A stretch of 64,000 nt of DNA from Blumeriella jaapii (taxonomy: Eukaryota > Ascomycota > Leotiomycetes > Helotiales > Drepanopezizaceae): contig VWND01000011.1 in NCBI GenBank assembly GCA_009599575.1, positions 62,001 to 126,000 of the forward strand, in the 5' to 3' direction. This document shows positions 1 through 11,200 of this stretch, piece by piece (within the stretch, counting starts at the first letter, position 1; each line of letters opens with the position of its first letter). The position numbers and the translations under genes are program-made. The notes beneath the pieces were generated by a model, which saw nothing but the letters and a program-made list of their open reading frames with translations, made no database searches and was not told the DNA's origin.

Positions 1-1549
1 AGAAACGGACGGCCTTGCGAGGTGGTGAGTCGGGATCCGTGATGGGAGCTACCATTTGAGATTGCGACCTGGTGCTCGCGGCACGCTTGAGGAGCGTGAC
101 CTCGTCGCCGTGCTCCTCCGTAGGGTTGATGAGCTCAGAGAGGTAGGTGGATTGCGCTGTCAGCCACACGGCGGTGCGGTCGAGGTGAGTGGCTGCGACA
201 TCTTTCAATCTTTCGGCGTAGCCAGGGCTGTAGTCGGTAAGGATCTCATCTGCGACAATCTCGTCGTCGGTCGGCGAGACGACGTCCAGGTCCGTCACAG
301 TCTCATCCGACTCTTGATGCGTGAGATCTGGGCGGACATTCAGGTCAGATTGGAGCTGGGCGAGGTTAGGCCTTGCTGTTGGAATGCCATCTGACATGGT
401 CTCGTGAACCTCCACAGTCCGCTCAACGGGAGCTGAAGTCCATGGGGTCTTGTAGAAGTGCTCAGCGGTGGTTGAAGAAGGTGGATGAGCCGATTCCGGG
501 GTGTATGCCGCGAGATGCCAGGTGTGTCTTGCTCCAGGAGACAGGGCGGAGAAGAAGCCTCCTGGAGACGGAATCTCCAGCCGGGTCAGGGCATTCATCG
601 ATCGCTGCTGTTCTGGCGAAAGAATGATCGAGTCGTGGCGGTGGATGTTGGTGACGAGTGGGGGAAGGCCTTGCTGCATCTCTCGCACGGGCGAGACTTC
701 AGGCGTGGGATGGGTCAACTCAATGACTTGTTCAGCCTGCTGCTCAAGCACAACGTCTCCTCCCGAAAGCGCCTGTAGAGTCGCCATCGCCGCAGGCTGT
801 AGCTGAACACCGGGTCCCCACTCGTCGTGATCCACATCGCTCTCGTTCCCGATATCTGGCGTGGGAGGGGCAGACATCTGAGCCATCTGCTCGGACGTAA
901 GACTGCCATCCAAGGATGGCGGAGCGGAGCACGACGGGACTTCCTGGGATTGCAGGTACGTGAAGATAGCCGGGGACATTGGGACCTTGGGCGGTGGTGT
1001 AGGTGGAATCGGAGAAGTCATAGCCTTGAAGGCTGCAACGCCTGGCCATGGATCACCCCCCGACGGGATGACCAGAGCTGGTAGAGAGGCCCTCGAAGTC
1101 CTCGTTCCACCCGCATCGGTAGGTGAACGGTTGGACTGGGTGGCCTGGCGAGCACTGCGCCGCCTCTTCCGGTGCCTGTCTTCTTCGTCCGAAGAGACAT
1201 CGTACAGATCGTCAAATTCGGTAGCGTCGGTAGTGAAGCTATCCCGGGTCCACGGCGCCGAGTCGAGGGATGGGGAAATGCTGTAAGCGTCTGAAGAGTC
1301 GTCAGTCTGCGGGATCGGGGCAGACATGAAGTGGTTTCCTCTCGGAGTCGGGAAATGATCGCTCAGTGGTGAAGGCCGGCTTTTCATGTTCGACGACACA
1401 TCTTGGCCCCTGTACACGTCTATGATAGACCCTAGCGCTGACTCCTCGTCCTCTTCCATTATAGTATTAAGAAACACCTGTCGCCTGGTAACCTGTCCAG
1501 GCGGCGGAGGCGTGTAGGTCGTAGCCGGTAATAAATCTAAGGGACCCAT
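1..1549 (-). CDS. Conserved fungal protein of unknown function, 3' part missing
   Basis: An uninterrupted reading frame runs leftward from ATG at 1549-1547 to base 1 with no stop, giving at least 516 residues; the C-terminus lies outside the window. Other in-frame ATGs occur, for example at 1327; the upstream one is chosen because the frame is open and fungal-like from MGPLDLLPATTYTPPPPGQ. The protein is low-complexity and probably disordered, rich in Ser, Pro and acidic residues. It has a basic patch (DRHRKRRRS), proline runs (PIPPTPPPK), a segment LEIPSPGGFFSAL and, at the left edge, SPPRKAVRF. Similar PPRK-VRF motifs occur in fungal proteins of unknown role. No enzymatic domain or membrane segment is visible. 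The basic patch could be a nuclear localisation signal (inference). The continuous frame makes it a confident gene; its function is unknown. Confidence 0.75.
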   Translation of the reverse strand, partial: MGPLDLLPATTYTPPPPGQVTRRQVFLNTIMEEDEESALGSIIDVYRGQDVSSNMKSRPSPLSDHFPTPRGNHFMSAPIPQTDDSSDAYSISPSLDSAPWTRDSFTTDATEFDDLYDVSSDEEDRHRKRRRSARQATQSNRSPTDAGGTRTSRASLPALVIPSGGDPWPGVAAFKAMTSPIPPTPPPKVPMSPAIFTYLQSQEVPSCSAPPSLDGSLTSEQMAQMSAPPTPDIGNESDVDHDEWGPGVQLQPAAMATLQALSGGDVVLEQQAEQVIELTHPTPEVSPVREMQQGLPPLVTNIHRHDSIILSPEQQRSMNALTRLEIPSPGGFFSALSPGARHTWHLAAYTPESAHPPSSTTAEHFYKTPWTSAPVERTVEVHETMSDGIPTARPNLAQLQSDLNVRPDLTHQESDETVTDLDVVSPTDDEIVADEILTDYSPGYAERLKDVAATHLDRTAVWLTAQSTYLSELINPTEEHGDEVTLLKRAASTRSQSQMVAPITDPDSPPRKAVRF

Positions 1550-2844
1550 TATGTCGATGCAGAAGGCGCCCTGAGAATGGGGTTTGGCCGTGGTTCTATT
1601 GAACGAGAATATGATGCGGAGAATCGACGACCAGCGTCGGTAGACCAGAGATTTCCGTGGTAAGAGATTATTGAGAGGTGGAAATTAGATGTTTGAGAGG
1701 TGTAACAATGAACAAAAGATGAACGATGGTATGCTCCGATCAACGAAGACTTTCTTTCCAAGGGCAGAAACAGCCAGAAGCGAAACGATAGCAACGGCAC
1801 GAACGATAAGCAAAACGATATTCAATAAGAAATGGTAGTAAGAGTGGGCGGTCCATTCGAAATCCACGGGTTGCCAGGTTGTTTTCTTATACGACCACCG
1901 CTTCTCGCTTAAGCCAAGTCCAACAATCTCAGCAGCCAAAATTAGCACCGGAGCCGCTTCCTTTCGACGAATGATACATGGCGCGCGCCAGCGACATGGG
2001 CGGTTTTGTCGGTCTGGTCTGGTCTGGTCTGGTCTGGTCTGGTCTGGTCTGGTGCACGTCGTGTCTGCAGATATGTGTGTACCCGGACGAGCCTATGAGA
2101 AGCTGCAGCGCCAACCCGACCCAGCCTCCGGGCGCGTAAGGTGAAGCTCTCTCCGCCAGTCACGTACGACGAGGTTTCATCGGCCAAGACCTCGTTGGGT
2201 AAGAGGATAAGAGAGAGATGGAGAGAGAAGCGCAACGGTCTGTGGCCTTGACTTGTCTCTCCGATGCTCGCTCCCGAAATAGATCATTGCATCGCGCGCA
2301 ACCAGGGAAAGCAAAACGCTTCGCAGAACGAATCGAATGAAGATCCGACAATAGGGATAAGAGAGAGAGAGAGCGGCTGCGGCGCTGATGATAGGCTCTC
2401 AGCACATGAAGAGCCGATGCTTTGCTCTTGGTGATCTGGTGTTGGTGTTGATGTCGACGAAAGCAGAGGGAGAACGGCGACTGCGCATGCTTGGCGCGGC
2501 GGGTACTGTGCACATGCCCCTCACGTGATACAGCCCCCCTATGTTCTGTCGCAGCTTTCCCTTGTGCTCCTCGAGTCGCAGCCGCAAGCATGAACCATTC
2601 CACAACCACAAAGAAGAAGAAGAAAGACAAGGGATAAAGACGAAACAAAGACATCTCATTTGCGCCAAGGCTATGCAACCTACTCTATCTCGCCTCCGTT
2701 TTTTGCTTCCCGCCGTTGCCATTGCTGTTCCCAGCCAGAACGCCACAACACGCCGCACATGCCATACAATGCAACAAGTATCATACCTTACACATCCTGC
2801 CAAATTTCCCTCCCATCACATGTACTCCCCCTGAGATCCGAAAT
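1550..2844. other. Intergenic region between the unknown gene and RPC2
   Basis: About 1.3 kb between the start of the leftward unknown gene and the stop of the leftward RPC2 gene. It should hold the promoter of the former and the 3' end of the latter. It contains a pentanucleotide repeat (2011-2052) and purine-rich stretches near 2350. The longest minus-strand frame (2160-2678) is Ser/Arg/His-rich, low complexity and matches nothing I recognise; I do not call it. Confidence 0.6.
2011..2052. repeat. (GGTCT)n pentanucleotide microsatellite
   Basis: About eight perfect GGTCT units. The complementary pentamer family recurs near 36071-36122 as ACCAG/ACCCG units. Confidence 0.95.
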
Positions 2845-5800
2845 CTAGCTCTTCGGGTGCGGAAACTCGTCCGCAAGCTTCAACCTAACCAGCACGTTCA
2901 TGCTCAGCATCTCCTGCACCAACAGCTTCGCCGCATACGGCATCGTCATCTTCGTGACGCCCCGCGTGCTCTTGCATGTCTGGCACCATCCCTGGTAGCC
3001 CATCAGGCCGCACGTTTCGCAGACGTCGACCTCGTGCGCGTCGCTGCTCAGCATGAGTCTCTCGAGCAGCAGCTGGCTGGCCCCGTACGCAATCAGACAA
3101 TCGCGCTCCATCTCCCCCAGACGGAGACCACCGTCGCGCGAGCGGCCTTCCGTTGGCTGGCGCGTGAGGATGGCTCGCGGGCCACGGGAGCGGGAGTGCA
3201 TCTTGTCTTGCACCATGTGCTTGAGCTTTTGGTAGTAGATGGGCCCGAAGAAGATGTATGCCGGAAGGGGCTCGCCCGTGATGCCGCTGGTCACGAAGTC
3301 TTTCCCGGAATAGGAGAATCCGTTCTTGATGAGGATCCTACCCATGTCGTCGACGTTGCTGCCACCAAACGCAGTACCGTACTCCAGCGTGCCATTCAAG
3401 ACGCCGGCTTTGCCGGACAGCAGTTCGAGCATCTTTCCAACCGTCATGCGGGAGGGAAAACCGTGAGGGTTCATGATGATGTCGGGACAGACGCCAGAGT
3501 CGGCGAAGGGCATGTCTTCTTGGTTGACGATAATTCCGACGACACCTTTTTGCCCGTGGCGAGAGGAGAACTTGTCGCCGAGCTCGGGGCGTCGGGTTTG
3601 CCGTGTCTGAACTTTGATGATGACATCGTCGCGGTCATTTTGCGTAGTCATCACTTTGTCGATGTATGCAAAGTCGTACGCGCGGTAGGTCGATGGCGCT
3701 GGCTTGTAGTCATTCGTGCCGTAGTCAGAGCCAATCCCCGTGGACATTGTATTTAGAGGTGTTTCTTTGTTGCAGAAAACTTCGCCTGAGAAGATACGCT
3801 CGCCAACTGCGGCAATACCATCGGATGTCAGGACTCGGTGCTTAGCGATTGGCTTGCTTGGGTCTTTCTCATCGCGGACTCGATCGCCAACACGATCAAA
3901 CGATCGATTTGGGTACCTCTTCAAAGAGATCATATTCTTGCGGAATACTTGGCATCTGCCAAACCCTCGATCGCAGGATGCTTTGTTAAGGACTAGATGG
4001 TCGACGAGTTAGTATCTACCACATTGAGAATGGTTTTGCAATAAAATCTGACAAGATGAGAACATTGAGAGAAGACATTTGAAGAAAACAACAAAGTAGT
4101 TGTCGACTGACGATAGCAGACGCCGATGTTGCGTGTTCATTCGACTGGGGAAAAGAGAAAGCTCTCGTAATGCCAATCTAAGCAAAACCCATCTTGTTGT
4201 CGTGTTACCGCTACCGCTAGACTTGAGATGGGAGGACCGGGTAAAAAGGGAAACAACAGATGAGGGAGGAAAGGAGCACTAAAAAAAAAAATTTGACGAA
4301 TCGATTGAAAGAAGAGGAGGAACGAACCTAAGGCATCTGTTCAAACCAGTCAGTTCTCTCCCCTTAGCTGGAACTGCAATGATGACTTACCTTCGATATC
4401 ATACCCAGAATAAGACATGACGGCGACCGTCGCATTCTGTCCAGCCGGAAGCTTGTCGTAATGAATCAGCTCGATCGTGCGCGTCTTCACCATAGGCTGT
4501 TGTGGGTACACCATAAGGTAAAGCAGGGTATCGATGCGAGAAAACTGGTTGTAGGCAATGGCCCCAATAGCTTGCTTACCCATGGCACATTGGTAGGTAT
4601 TACGCGGGGACTGGTTGTGATGCGGGTACGGAATCAGACCAGCAACAGCTCCCAAGATGGTAAAGGGCTCGATTTCGAGATGTGTAGAGGTTTCGTCGAT
4701 TTCGTTCTCGTACAGCGCGATGTTGGAGTCGTTCTCCTCGTTGACATCAACATACTCGATTAGCCCTCGATACAGGAAGTCGTCGAAGTCCATCTTGCCG
4801 GACCGTAGAGCTTCGAGTGAGCGGCGAGTGACCTTGGATTTTTGGTTTTCGACGATGATGAGCGGCCGACAGATTCTTCCTTCGTCGGTAGCAATGTGGA
4901 CGGCATTCGTGTGATGATTGATGAAGATGCTCACGAAGGCCGAGACTCGGCCTGCGCGGCGGAATCTGCGGAAGGTGTTTAAGAAGACCTTGGGCTTTCT
5001 GGTCAGTGCCAGAGGAGTTCCGTTGACAAAAACAACATATGCGCCGTCCTCGTAAATCTCCTTGCCGCTCATCGACACGATATCTTCAGCTCCAAGCACA
5101 AAAACCAACTGTTTGACTGGCTCCTCGAGATCGTTGGTCGTGATGTGTGTCATGAGTGCCAGATTCTTAACGAGACCACACGCTTCTCCTTCCGGGGTAT
5201 CGGACGGGCACAGCATACCGAACTGAGACGGCTGAAGAGCACGGGGACCAGATACTTTGCGGGTCTTCTCGAACTGAGAACTGATGCGGGTCATCATTCC
5301 TAACGCACTGATGTAACTCAATCTGCTGAGCACATGGGTGACACCCGCCCGCTCCATCTTGAATCGCTTGACGCTCCAGTTTCCAGTCGAAATAGCTCGA
5401 TTCATGCCCTGCGTGATATGGTTGCCGTGAGATTGTATGTGATTGAACGCATCGAACTGCATCGTTCTATTAGGCTTTTTCAAGACCTTGTCAATGTTCA
5501 TCTTCAGATCCCCGTTGAACTTCTTGAACAAATCTTCGAAAAGCAGAGACAAAAGCTGGCCTGCCAATTCCAGACGCTTGTTCCCAACATAATCGCGGTC
5601 ATCAACCAATTTCGGATCGTGGTTCGCCATCAGAACACGTCGAACCATGAAGCAGATGTACAGAGCTTTTGGGCGGAAATCGAGTCCATGAACAGGTACG
5701 TGGGTGATGATGATACTCGAGAGGGCCTCAAGCGCATCCGCAATCTGGTTCCGGCGTTGTGGGGCACCTATGTTACCTTTCCTAGAGCCCATCTTGACTC

Positions 5801-7070
5801 GAGTCCCGATCCACTCCAAAGCCTGGTGTTGCGAGAACACACCTAGTCTGGCACACTCCTCAAAATTGACGGCAAAATCGTCCTGATAGGTGCTGTCGGT
5901 TCCCGCAACCAACAACAGCATCTCGTGGTCCGATTGTATGCCTAGCGCCTTCAGTGCAATCACGATCGGGATAGGTTCGTTGAGAATGTTGTGCTGGAGC
6001 CAGATTCTTTCCTTCTTGAGTAGCACGTAACTCTTCGACTTCCGCAGGTGGGTAGAACTAGTAACAGAGGCAGAAACGATGCCCTTTTTGACATCAGTCT
6101 CGACGATGACTCTGTTCTTGCTCAACTGTTCCTGGACAAGGATCACCTTCTCCGTACCGTTGACTATAAAGTATCCTCCAGGATCTAGAGCACACTCGTT
6201 CATGTTCGCCATGTCGTGGTCATCTCTTCCAGACAGTCGGCACTTGGAGCTGCGAAGCATAATAGGTAGTCGTCCAATGGCAATATCAGTTCGGTGGATG
6301 ACTTGTTTCCCTCGGATGTATTTGATATTGACTCGGATCGGAGCGGCGTAGGTCAAGTCTCGGAGTCGGCATTCGTTCGGTGTGATTTCTTGTTGCAGAT
6401 TGCGGTCGTCTTGTTCCACTCGGTCGGGCATTCCAATGTAGACATCCGTGTACCTAAGCCCTCGTCAGCAAGACTCGGTCCGCAAGCCATTGGGGCTCAC
6501 CGACTCTAGGTAGAAGTGCTGGTCGACATCGCTGGTGATCCTTTTATTCGCCTTCACGATTTCCTTGATTTCATGCTCGACAAAGAAGTTGAAGGAGTCG
6601 ATGTGTTGCTTGACCAGGCCTTTGACCTTGAGGAAAGCTGGCAGAAGATTCCACTTGTCCTAAGCCGCAGTTAGATCTGCACATACGAGTTCTCCCGTCC
6701 TCCAGTCCCACCTTCGCAGTATTGATGGGCGCTGTCATGTCCTTGTTCGAGTAGAACGGTTGCAGCAACGCCTCGAAGTCCTGATTCACAGTCAACCACC
6801 ACTCTGGCACGCGCCATAGATCCTCTCACATCCGGGCCCGACACTCTCTTCACCTCCTCTTCGTCTTTGACCGTCTTCTTCCTCGGTCTGCGCTTTGTAG
6901 CTTCGGGGCGGCTTGGATCGGAAGCTATCGAAGCTGCGGCCACCTGTAACGCTGATCAGTCTTCGAGCTTGTGTGCTTTTGAAAAAAATTCTCCATACCT
7001 TTTTCGTCGCGGCATGATTTGGCGCCGCAACCTCGACAGGTCCTGCCGCCGTCTTCTTCTTGGGTGGCAT
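2845..7070 (-). CDS. RPC2: DNA-directed RNA polymerase III second-largest subunit RPC2
   Basis: Second-largest catalytic subunit of Pol III (yeast RET1), which makes tRNA and 5S rRNA in the nucleus. Exons: 7070-6999, 6943-6830, 6780-6712, 6659-6505, 6453-4391, 4336-4328, 3992-2845. They total 3630 nt, exactly 1210 codons (1209 aa), close to yeast's roughly 1150. The start [13 protein letters not shown] follows no in-frame alternative. Visible family signatures: [65 protein letters not shown] (near residues 821-832), [25 protein letters not shown] and the C-terminal zinc site [19 protein letters not shown]-like residues and the [23 protein letters not shown] wording favour Pol III over Pol II or Pol I. 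Exon 6 is only 9 nt. The donor of intron 4 is GTCGGT and that of intron 6 is GTTCGT, both weak. No frameshift is needed. Confidence 0.97.
4328..4336 (-). other. RPC2: 9-nt microexon of RPC2
   Basis: Exon 5 ends ..GAT-ATC-GAA-G before GTAAGT (4390), and exon 7 begins TC-CTT-AAC (3992) after TACTAAC..CTAG. Direct joining would lose Asp-Ala-Leu from the universal GYDIEDALVLNK motif. The nine bases at 4336-4328, ATGCCTTAG, flanked by ..AACAG and GTTCG.., restore G|AT-GCC-TTA-G|TC. Upstream intron 4390-4337 (54 nt); downstream intron 4327-3993 (335 nt). Confidence 0.88.
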
Positions 7071-7690
7071 CCTGGCGTATCGAATTGTGAGGTTGTGGTC
7101 GGGTTCGAAGACACGCGAAAATTATATGGCATTGAACCCCACCATCCCAATCTAATCAGCAGCGCAAGGCGCAAGGCTGGAGCTGGCTGGCCCTTTCCGG
7201 CCCGTCTATTTTCCGACGATCAACCGCCTTGTCTCGGCTTGACGTCTGTGGAGTTCCATCACGTGACTACCGCTTCACCGCTGTTCACGGATCTGTTGAT
7301 GATTGGTAGACGCCGATGTCCAGTTTGTTTATTCTGATTGGTGGGTACAGAGCAGAGCAGCGTTTGGGCGCGTATCGAGTGTATCATCTACTTTTAGCCA
7401 TTTGATATGCACTGCAGAATAGAAGACGTAGTTCTATCACAACCATTCCTGAATTTGGTGGAGCTTGAGGCGGTCGCTCTGTGTACTGTACAGTTTTTAG
7501 TAAACGCCTTTGACTTCAGTCTTAGTAGTAGATCTTTGGAAGCTACTGTAAAAGCTGACGATGAGACTCTCGCAAGTCAGTGAAAACTGCTTCCAACGCT
7601 TAGAAGTCAAGTCCCCCTTGTTCGGATGGCCTCTTTGACTCATCAACATCTTTGCAAAAGGAGGTGGGTGGGAGGAATAGAGCTCGGGGT

Positions 7691-8080
7691 AGCTGGAATA
7701 GCTGGAATGGCTGGAATAGCTGGAATCGCTGGAGTCGCTGGAATCGCTGGAATAGCTGGAATCGCTGAGATAGCTGGAATGGCTGGAATGGCTGAGATAA
7801 ATGAAATAGCTGGAATCGCTGAAATCGCTGAAATCGCTGAGATAGCTGGAATAGCTGGAATAACTAGAAAATCTGGAATCGCTAGAATATCTTAAAACAA
7901 CTTGAACATCTGAAAAATCTGCTGAAATCGCTGAAAAATCTGGAATATCTGGAATCGCTTGAATAACTTGAATATCTGAAATCTCCAAAATCTCCCAAAT
8001 CTCCCAAATCTCCCAAATCTCCCAAATCTCCCAAATCGCCAAAATCGCCAAAAATCGCTGAAAAAATCGCTGAAAAAATG
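7691..8080. repeat. 9-bp minisatellite, about 40 degenerate units
   Basis: Units such as GCTGGAATA, GCTGGAATC, GCTGAAATC and TCTCCCAAA follow one another with a strict 9-bp period. They are cleanest at 7691-7800 and 7985-8036 and more decayed between. Because the period is three codons, both strands stay open through much of it (plus strand GIAGIAGMAG-type peptides). Confidence 0.9.
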
Positions 8081-8199
8081 CCAAACACGCGTTCCTTTCC
8101 TTCCTTCCATCCAGGACAGAAGGGAAGCCCGCCGTGTTGGAATGTATCCCAATCAGGTGACCAGAACCCCCCCCCGCACCCCTTGCCGGCAGAGCTGCG

Positions 8200-8760
8200 C
8201 CTATATACTGTAGGTAGGTACATACTGTAGGTACATAGGTACATACATACCTACATACGTACACATACATACAAAGGGGGCCACAGCCAGCAAACACCAC
8301 TTTTCTCTCCCCCTGTACTGTACTGTACTGTAGGAGAACACCGCCAAAACCACTTTACACTACAGCACTGTACATACACACATACTTACATACATACTGT
8401 ACATACATACATACACACAGTACAGAAGCTCGACTCGACACCTACCGAAACGGATCCCGCCCCCGATGATACAGTACTGTACCTACAGTAGGCAGCGCGC
8501 AGCGGGAAAAGAAAGAAAGAAAGAAAGGTAGGTAGGTAGGTAGGTACGTGAAAAGATAGATAGGTACCTAAGGTAGGTAGGTAGGTAGGTACACAGCATG
8601 AAGCTCAGCTTCTGTTAGCGTCCTGCTTCTGGGATCCTGTCTCTGTTGTCCTGCTTCTGTTTTTTTCCATCCGTCTTTCTATCTGCCTTTCTATCCGTCT
8701 TTCTATCCGTCTTTCTATCTGCCTTTCTATCCGCTTTCCCCCATCTTCCCCCGTCATTTA
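8200..8760. repeat. Mixed simple repeats (TAGG, TACA, GAAA, TCTTTCTATCCG units)
   Basis: Contains TAGGTAGGTA/TACATACATA tracts, CTGTACTGTACTGTA near 8314-8332, (GAAA)n near 8509-8528, (TAGG)n near 8529-8590 and tandem 12-14 bp TCTTTCTATC(C/T)G units at about 8665-8735. Confidence 0.85.
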
Positions 8761-8768
8761 TCCCCGTC

Positions 8769-9104
8769 CTACGAAGGCTGGCAGCACTGCGCCCTCTGCA
8801 GGCACGAAGTGCCGATTAACTGATCTTTGCAAAGGTCCTTATTTTTATCATCAACCGCCTTGCTATTTCTCTGGACCGATCCCGAAGCGCGAAAGCGGCA
8901 CAGGCCATCGAAGCCATTGCAGATCAAGCCGTCGTTGCCTTGGTCGCACGAGGAGATCGGATAGTCCGAGTCGGTGATCTGGATCGTGCAATCGGGTTCG
9001 GCGGGGACGGACGAGTCCATCGTTTCGGGAAGGGTGATCTTCGATGCCACCAGGCTGGCGAAGAGGAGGAGGGCGGAGGCCGTGGTGGTGGTGGGGAACT
9101 GCAT
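8769..9104 (-). CDS. Small secreted cysteine-rich protein
   Basis: A 111-residue single-exon frame, from ATG at 9104-9102 to TAG at 8771-8769. The N-terminus MQFPTTTTASALLLFASLVAS is a typical signal peptide, probably cleaved near residues 20-22. The mature part has eight cysteines, ending QCCQPS; an even number suits disulfide pairing. The spacing (C..C..C..C..C..C..CC) resembles many fungal small secreted proteins, but I recognise no named family such as hydrophobin or CFEM. It sits alone among repeats, a context often seen for effector-like genes. A role outside the cell is inferred only from the leader and cysteines. No intron is needed. It could still be a spurious frame. Confidence 0.6.
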   Translation of the reverse strand: MQFPTTTTASALLLFASLVASKITLPETMDSSVPAEPDCTIQITDSDYPISSCDQGNDGLICNGFDGLCRFRASGSVQRNSKAVDDKNKDLCKDQLIGTSCLQRAQCCQPS

Positions 9105-10740
9105 GTTGGGAGAGGTGAAGGGGGAGAGCTGTGGTTGTCTGGGAGAAAAGTGTGTGTGTGAATGGGTAGGAAAGTAAACTGTAGTGTGTGTAGTGCTCGG
9201 CTGAAGAGGGGTGTTGGTTCTGCTGAAGAAAGAGAGAGGAGAAGCAGAGACACACGCAAGTTTATATTCACTTGGTGATCACTTGCCCAGCCTTTTTCCT
9301 TTGGATTCTTGCACGGTACTGTACGTGCTGCCAAAATGTCAGTTTCAGACTCGATTCAGTTCCCATGGCACTTTACCTGCCGTCCAAATGGCTGTGGGAT
9401 ACCAGATCCCTCACTGCGCCACGCATCTATGTGAACCGGCGCGCTCTTCAGAAGCGTGTCGAGCCTCGTCTCGCATATATATCTTCATGCCAAACCTTGT
9501 CGATACAGTACCATTTACGAGCGAGTTTCAGCCGGTGCAATATAGCCGAAACTTGGACGGGTCAGTTACAGTACTGTACCAAGATCGTATAGACTTTAGC
9601 GCCAGCTTCCATTAGGGTTCACTTCACGTGAATTCAAAGATGACGGGCGTCGGCGCAAAGGCCTTGACGCAGGAATTTTGCACGTTTGAGATAGATGCCG
9701 AGTCAAGCGGATTAGGTTCTGGGACGGTGGTGTGTGCAAGGTCGCGCTCATGCGACTCCCTCCCTCCTCGTCCTCTGTACTGTAGGTCAACCACATCAGG
9801 CCCATCTTACCTCTCACTACGGTCTCCCGGCATCACCGCCGAAGGCCCGTCATCAGGATCGCCTCCGCGCAGGCATCGTGTGCCCACTGGGTGAGAAAAC
9901 AAGACTTCACATCTGAGCTGGCGCCACCCAGCCGACCCTGGGCCTGTCAGATCGGACCGTGCATCATGTCGTTGTCAGTTTCTCGCATCTCGGGGACTCG
10001 TGCAGCCTCGCGCCGTGCGAACATCTCTTCGCCCCGTACTGTACCGGACCCAGACGGCACGGTCAGGTCCACCTACCGTCCCCTCTTCGCGTGCTCTCGA
10101 CCGCATCTCCCGAAGCGCGAGGGGGATGCATGGCCGGTCCCAGGCCACGGCACCACGATCCCGCACCGGTCGCACCGTCGTCCTTCCCCTCTGGCGATGG
10201 CGGGGAAAGGATGGCATCCCCAGATTCGAGCGCGGCGCACGTTCTCCTCTCCACGCGTGGAGGAGTTGCCCGGTCCGACGGCCGGGCGCCGGACCTCCTC
10301 GCTCTCCTCTCTCGTCTCTTCTCTCTCCTCTCTCCGCTCTCCTCTCTCCTCGCCGCGCCGAGTCGAACAGCTGCAGGCCAATCACGCTGGCCCGGGCGCC
10401 TCGTGTGCTGGACGGTGAGGCCGCACTCCGCGTCCCCGCCAATCGAGCAGCCGCTTGGCCAGGCCCAGCGGCGCCGTAGCCGCAGCGATTTCGGGGGGTG
10501 CGATGGAGCGTCTGAGGCGCGCGCGCCGAAGGGGAAGACAGGCCGCCGGCCCGCCCGAGGGCGAGGTTCGGAAGGAAAAGCGCTCGGGTGGGCCTGGGGC
10601 GTGGGAAGGGGGACCAGCATGACACTGGGGATCTCGGAGCGCGACGGATGGGCACCGTGCTGGGGGAGGGGCGCGCGAGGCGGGGGGGGAGTGCGGTGTT
10701 GTGTCGAGGGTTGAGGTTGAGGGGTGAGGGTTGATAGCTG

Positions 10741-10862
10741 TGAGGGTTGAAGCTGTGAGGGTTGAAGCTGTGAGGGTTGAAGCTGTGAGGGTTGAAGCTG
10801 TGAGGGTTGAAGCTGTGAAGGTCAGCAGAGTAGAGTAGAGTAGAGTAGAGTAGAGTAGAGTT
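10741..10862. repeat. 15-bp tandem repeat followed by (GTAGA)n
   Basis: Five copies of TGAGGGTTGAAGCTG at 10741-10815, then about seven GTAGA units at about 10828-10862. Confidence 0.95.
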
Positions 10863-10909
10863 TAGGGTTCGTCCAGACCGGGATCCGATGGGCGCGCGAT
10901 CATGGGGGA

Positions 10910-11200
10910 GGGAAGGGTTGTGTTGTGGTTGTGGTTGTGGTGTTGGTGCAGTTGTGGTTGTGGTTGTAGTTGTAGTTGTTGTCATAGTTGTTGTCATAGT
11001 TGTAGTAGTTGTACTGTAGTATTTGTAGTAGTTGTGGTTGTAGTTGTCGTTGTTTGTTGTCATAGTTGTAGTAATAGTTATTGTAATAGTTGTAGTAGTA
11101 GTTATTGTAATGATTGTAGTAGTAGTAGTAGTAGTCGTAGTATTCGTAGTAGTCGTAGCAGTCGTAGTAGTCGTAGTACTTGTTGTTGTTGCTGCTGCTG
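10910..11200. repeat. GTT/GTA trinucleotide-rich tract
   Basis: Imperfect (GTTGTA)n/(GTAGTA)n sequence. It generates artificial poly-Val/Cys/Ser frames on the plus strand and poly-Tyr/Asn/Thr frames on the minus strand. Confidence 0.9.

Larger units (their letters stand above)
7071..8768. other. Intergenic, repeat-rich
   Basis: Upstream region of RPC2 (7071-7490), followed by a 9-bp minisatellite (7691-8080) and TAGG/TACA-type simple repeats. Apparent frames of up to 267 codons here are made entirely of repeat and show no domain. Confidence 0.7.

Noticed and set aside
2160..2678. 172-codon minus-strand frame downstream of RPC2
   Set aside because: Low-complexity Ser/Arg/His composition and no recognisable domain; probably chance.
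2716..3756. 346-codon plus-strand frame
   Set aside because: It is antisense to the RPC2 last exon, whose minus-strand product matches the family end to end.
7497..8300. 267-codon minus-strand frame
   Set aside because: Mostly translated 9-bp minisatellite and TACA repeats.
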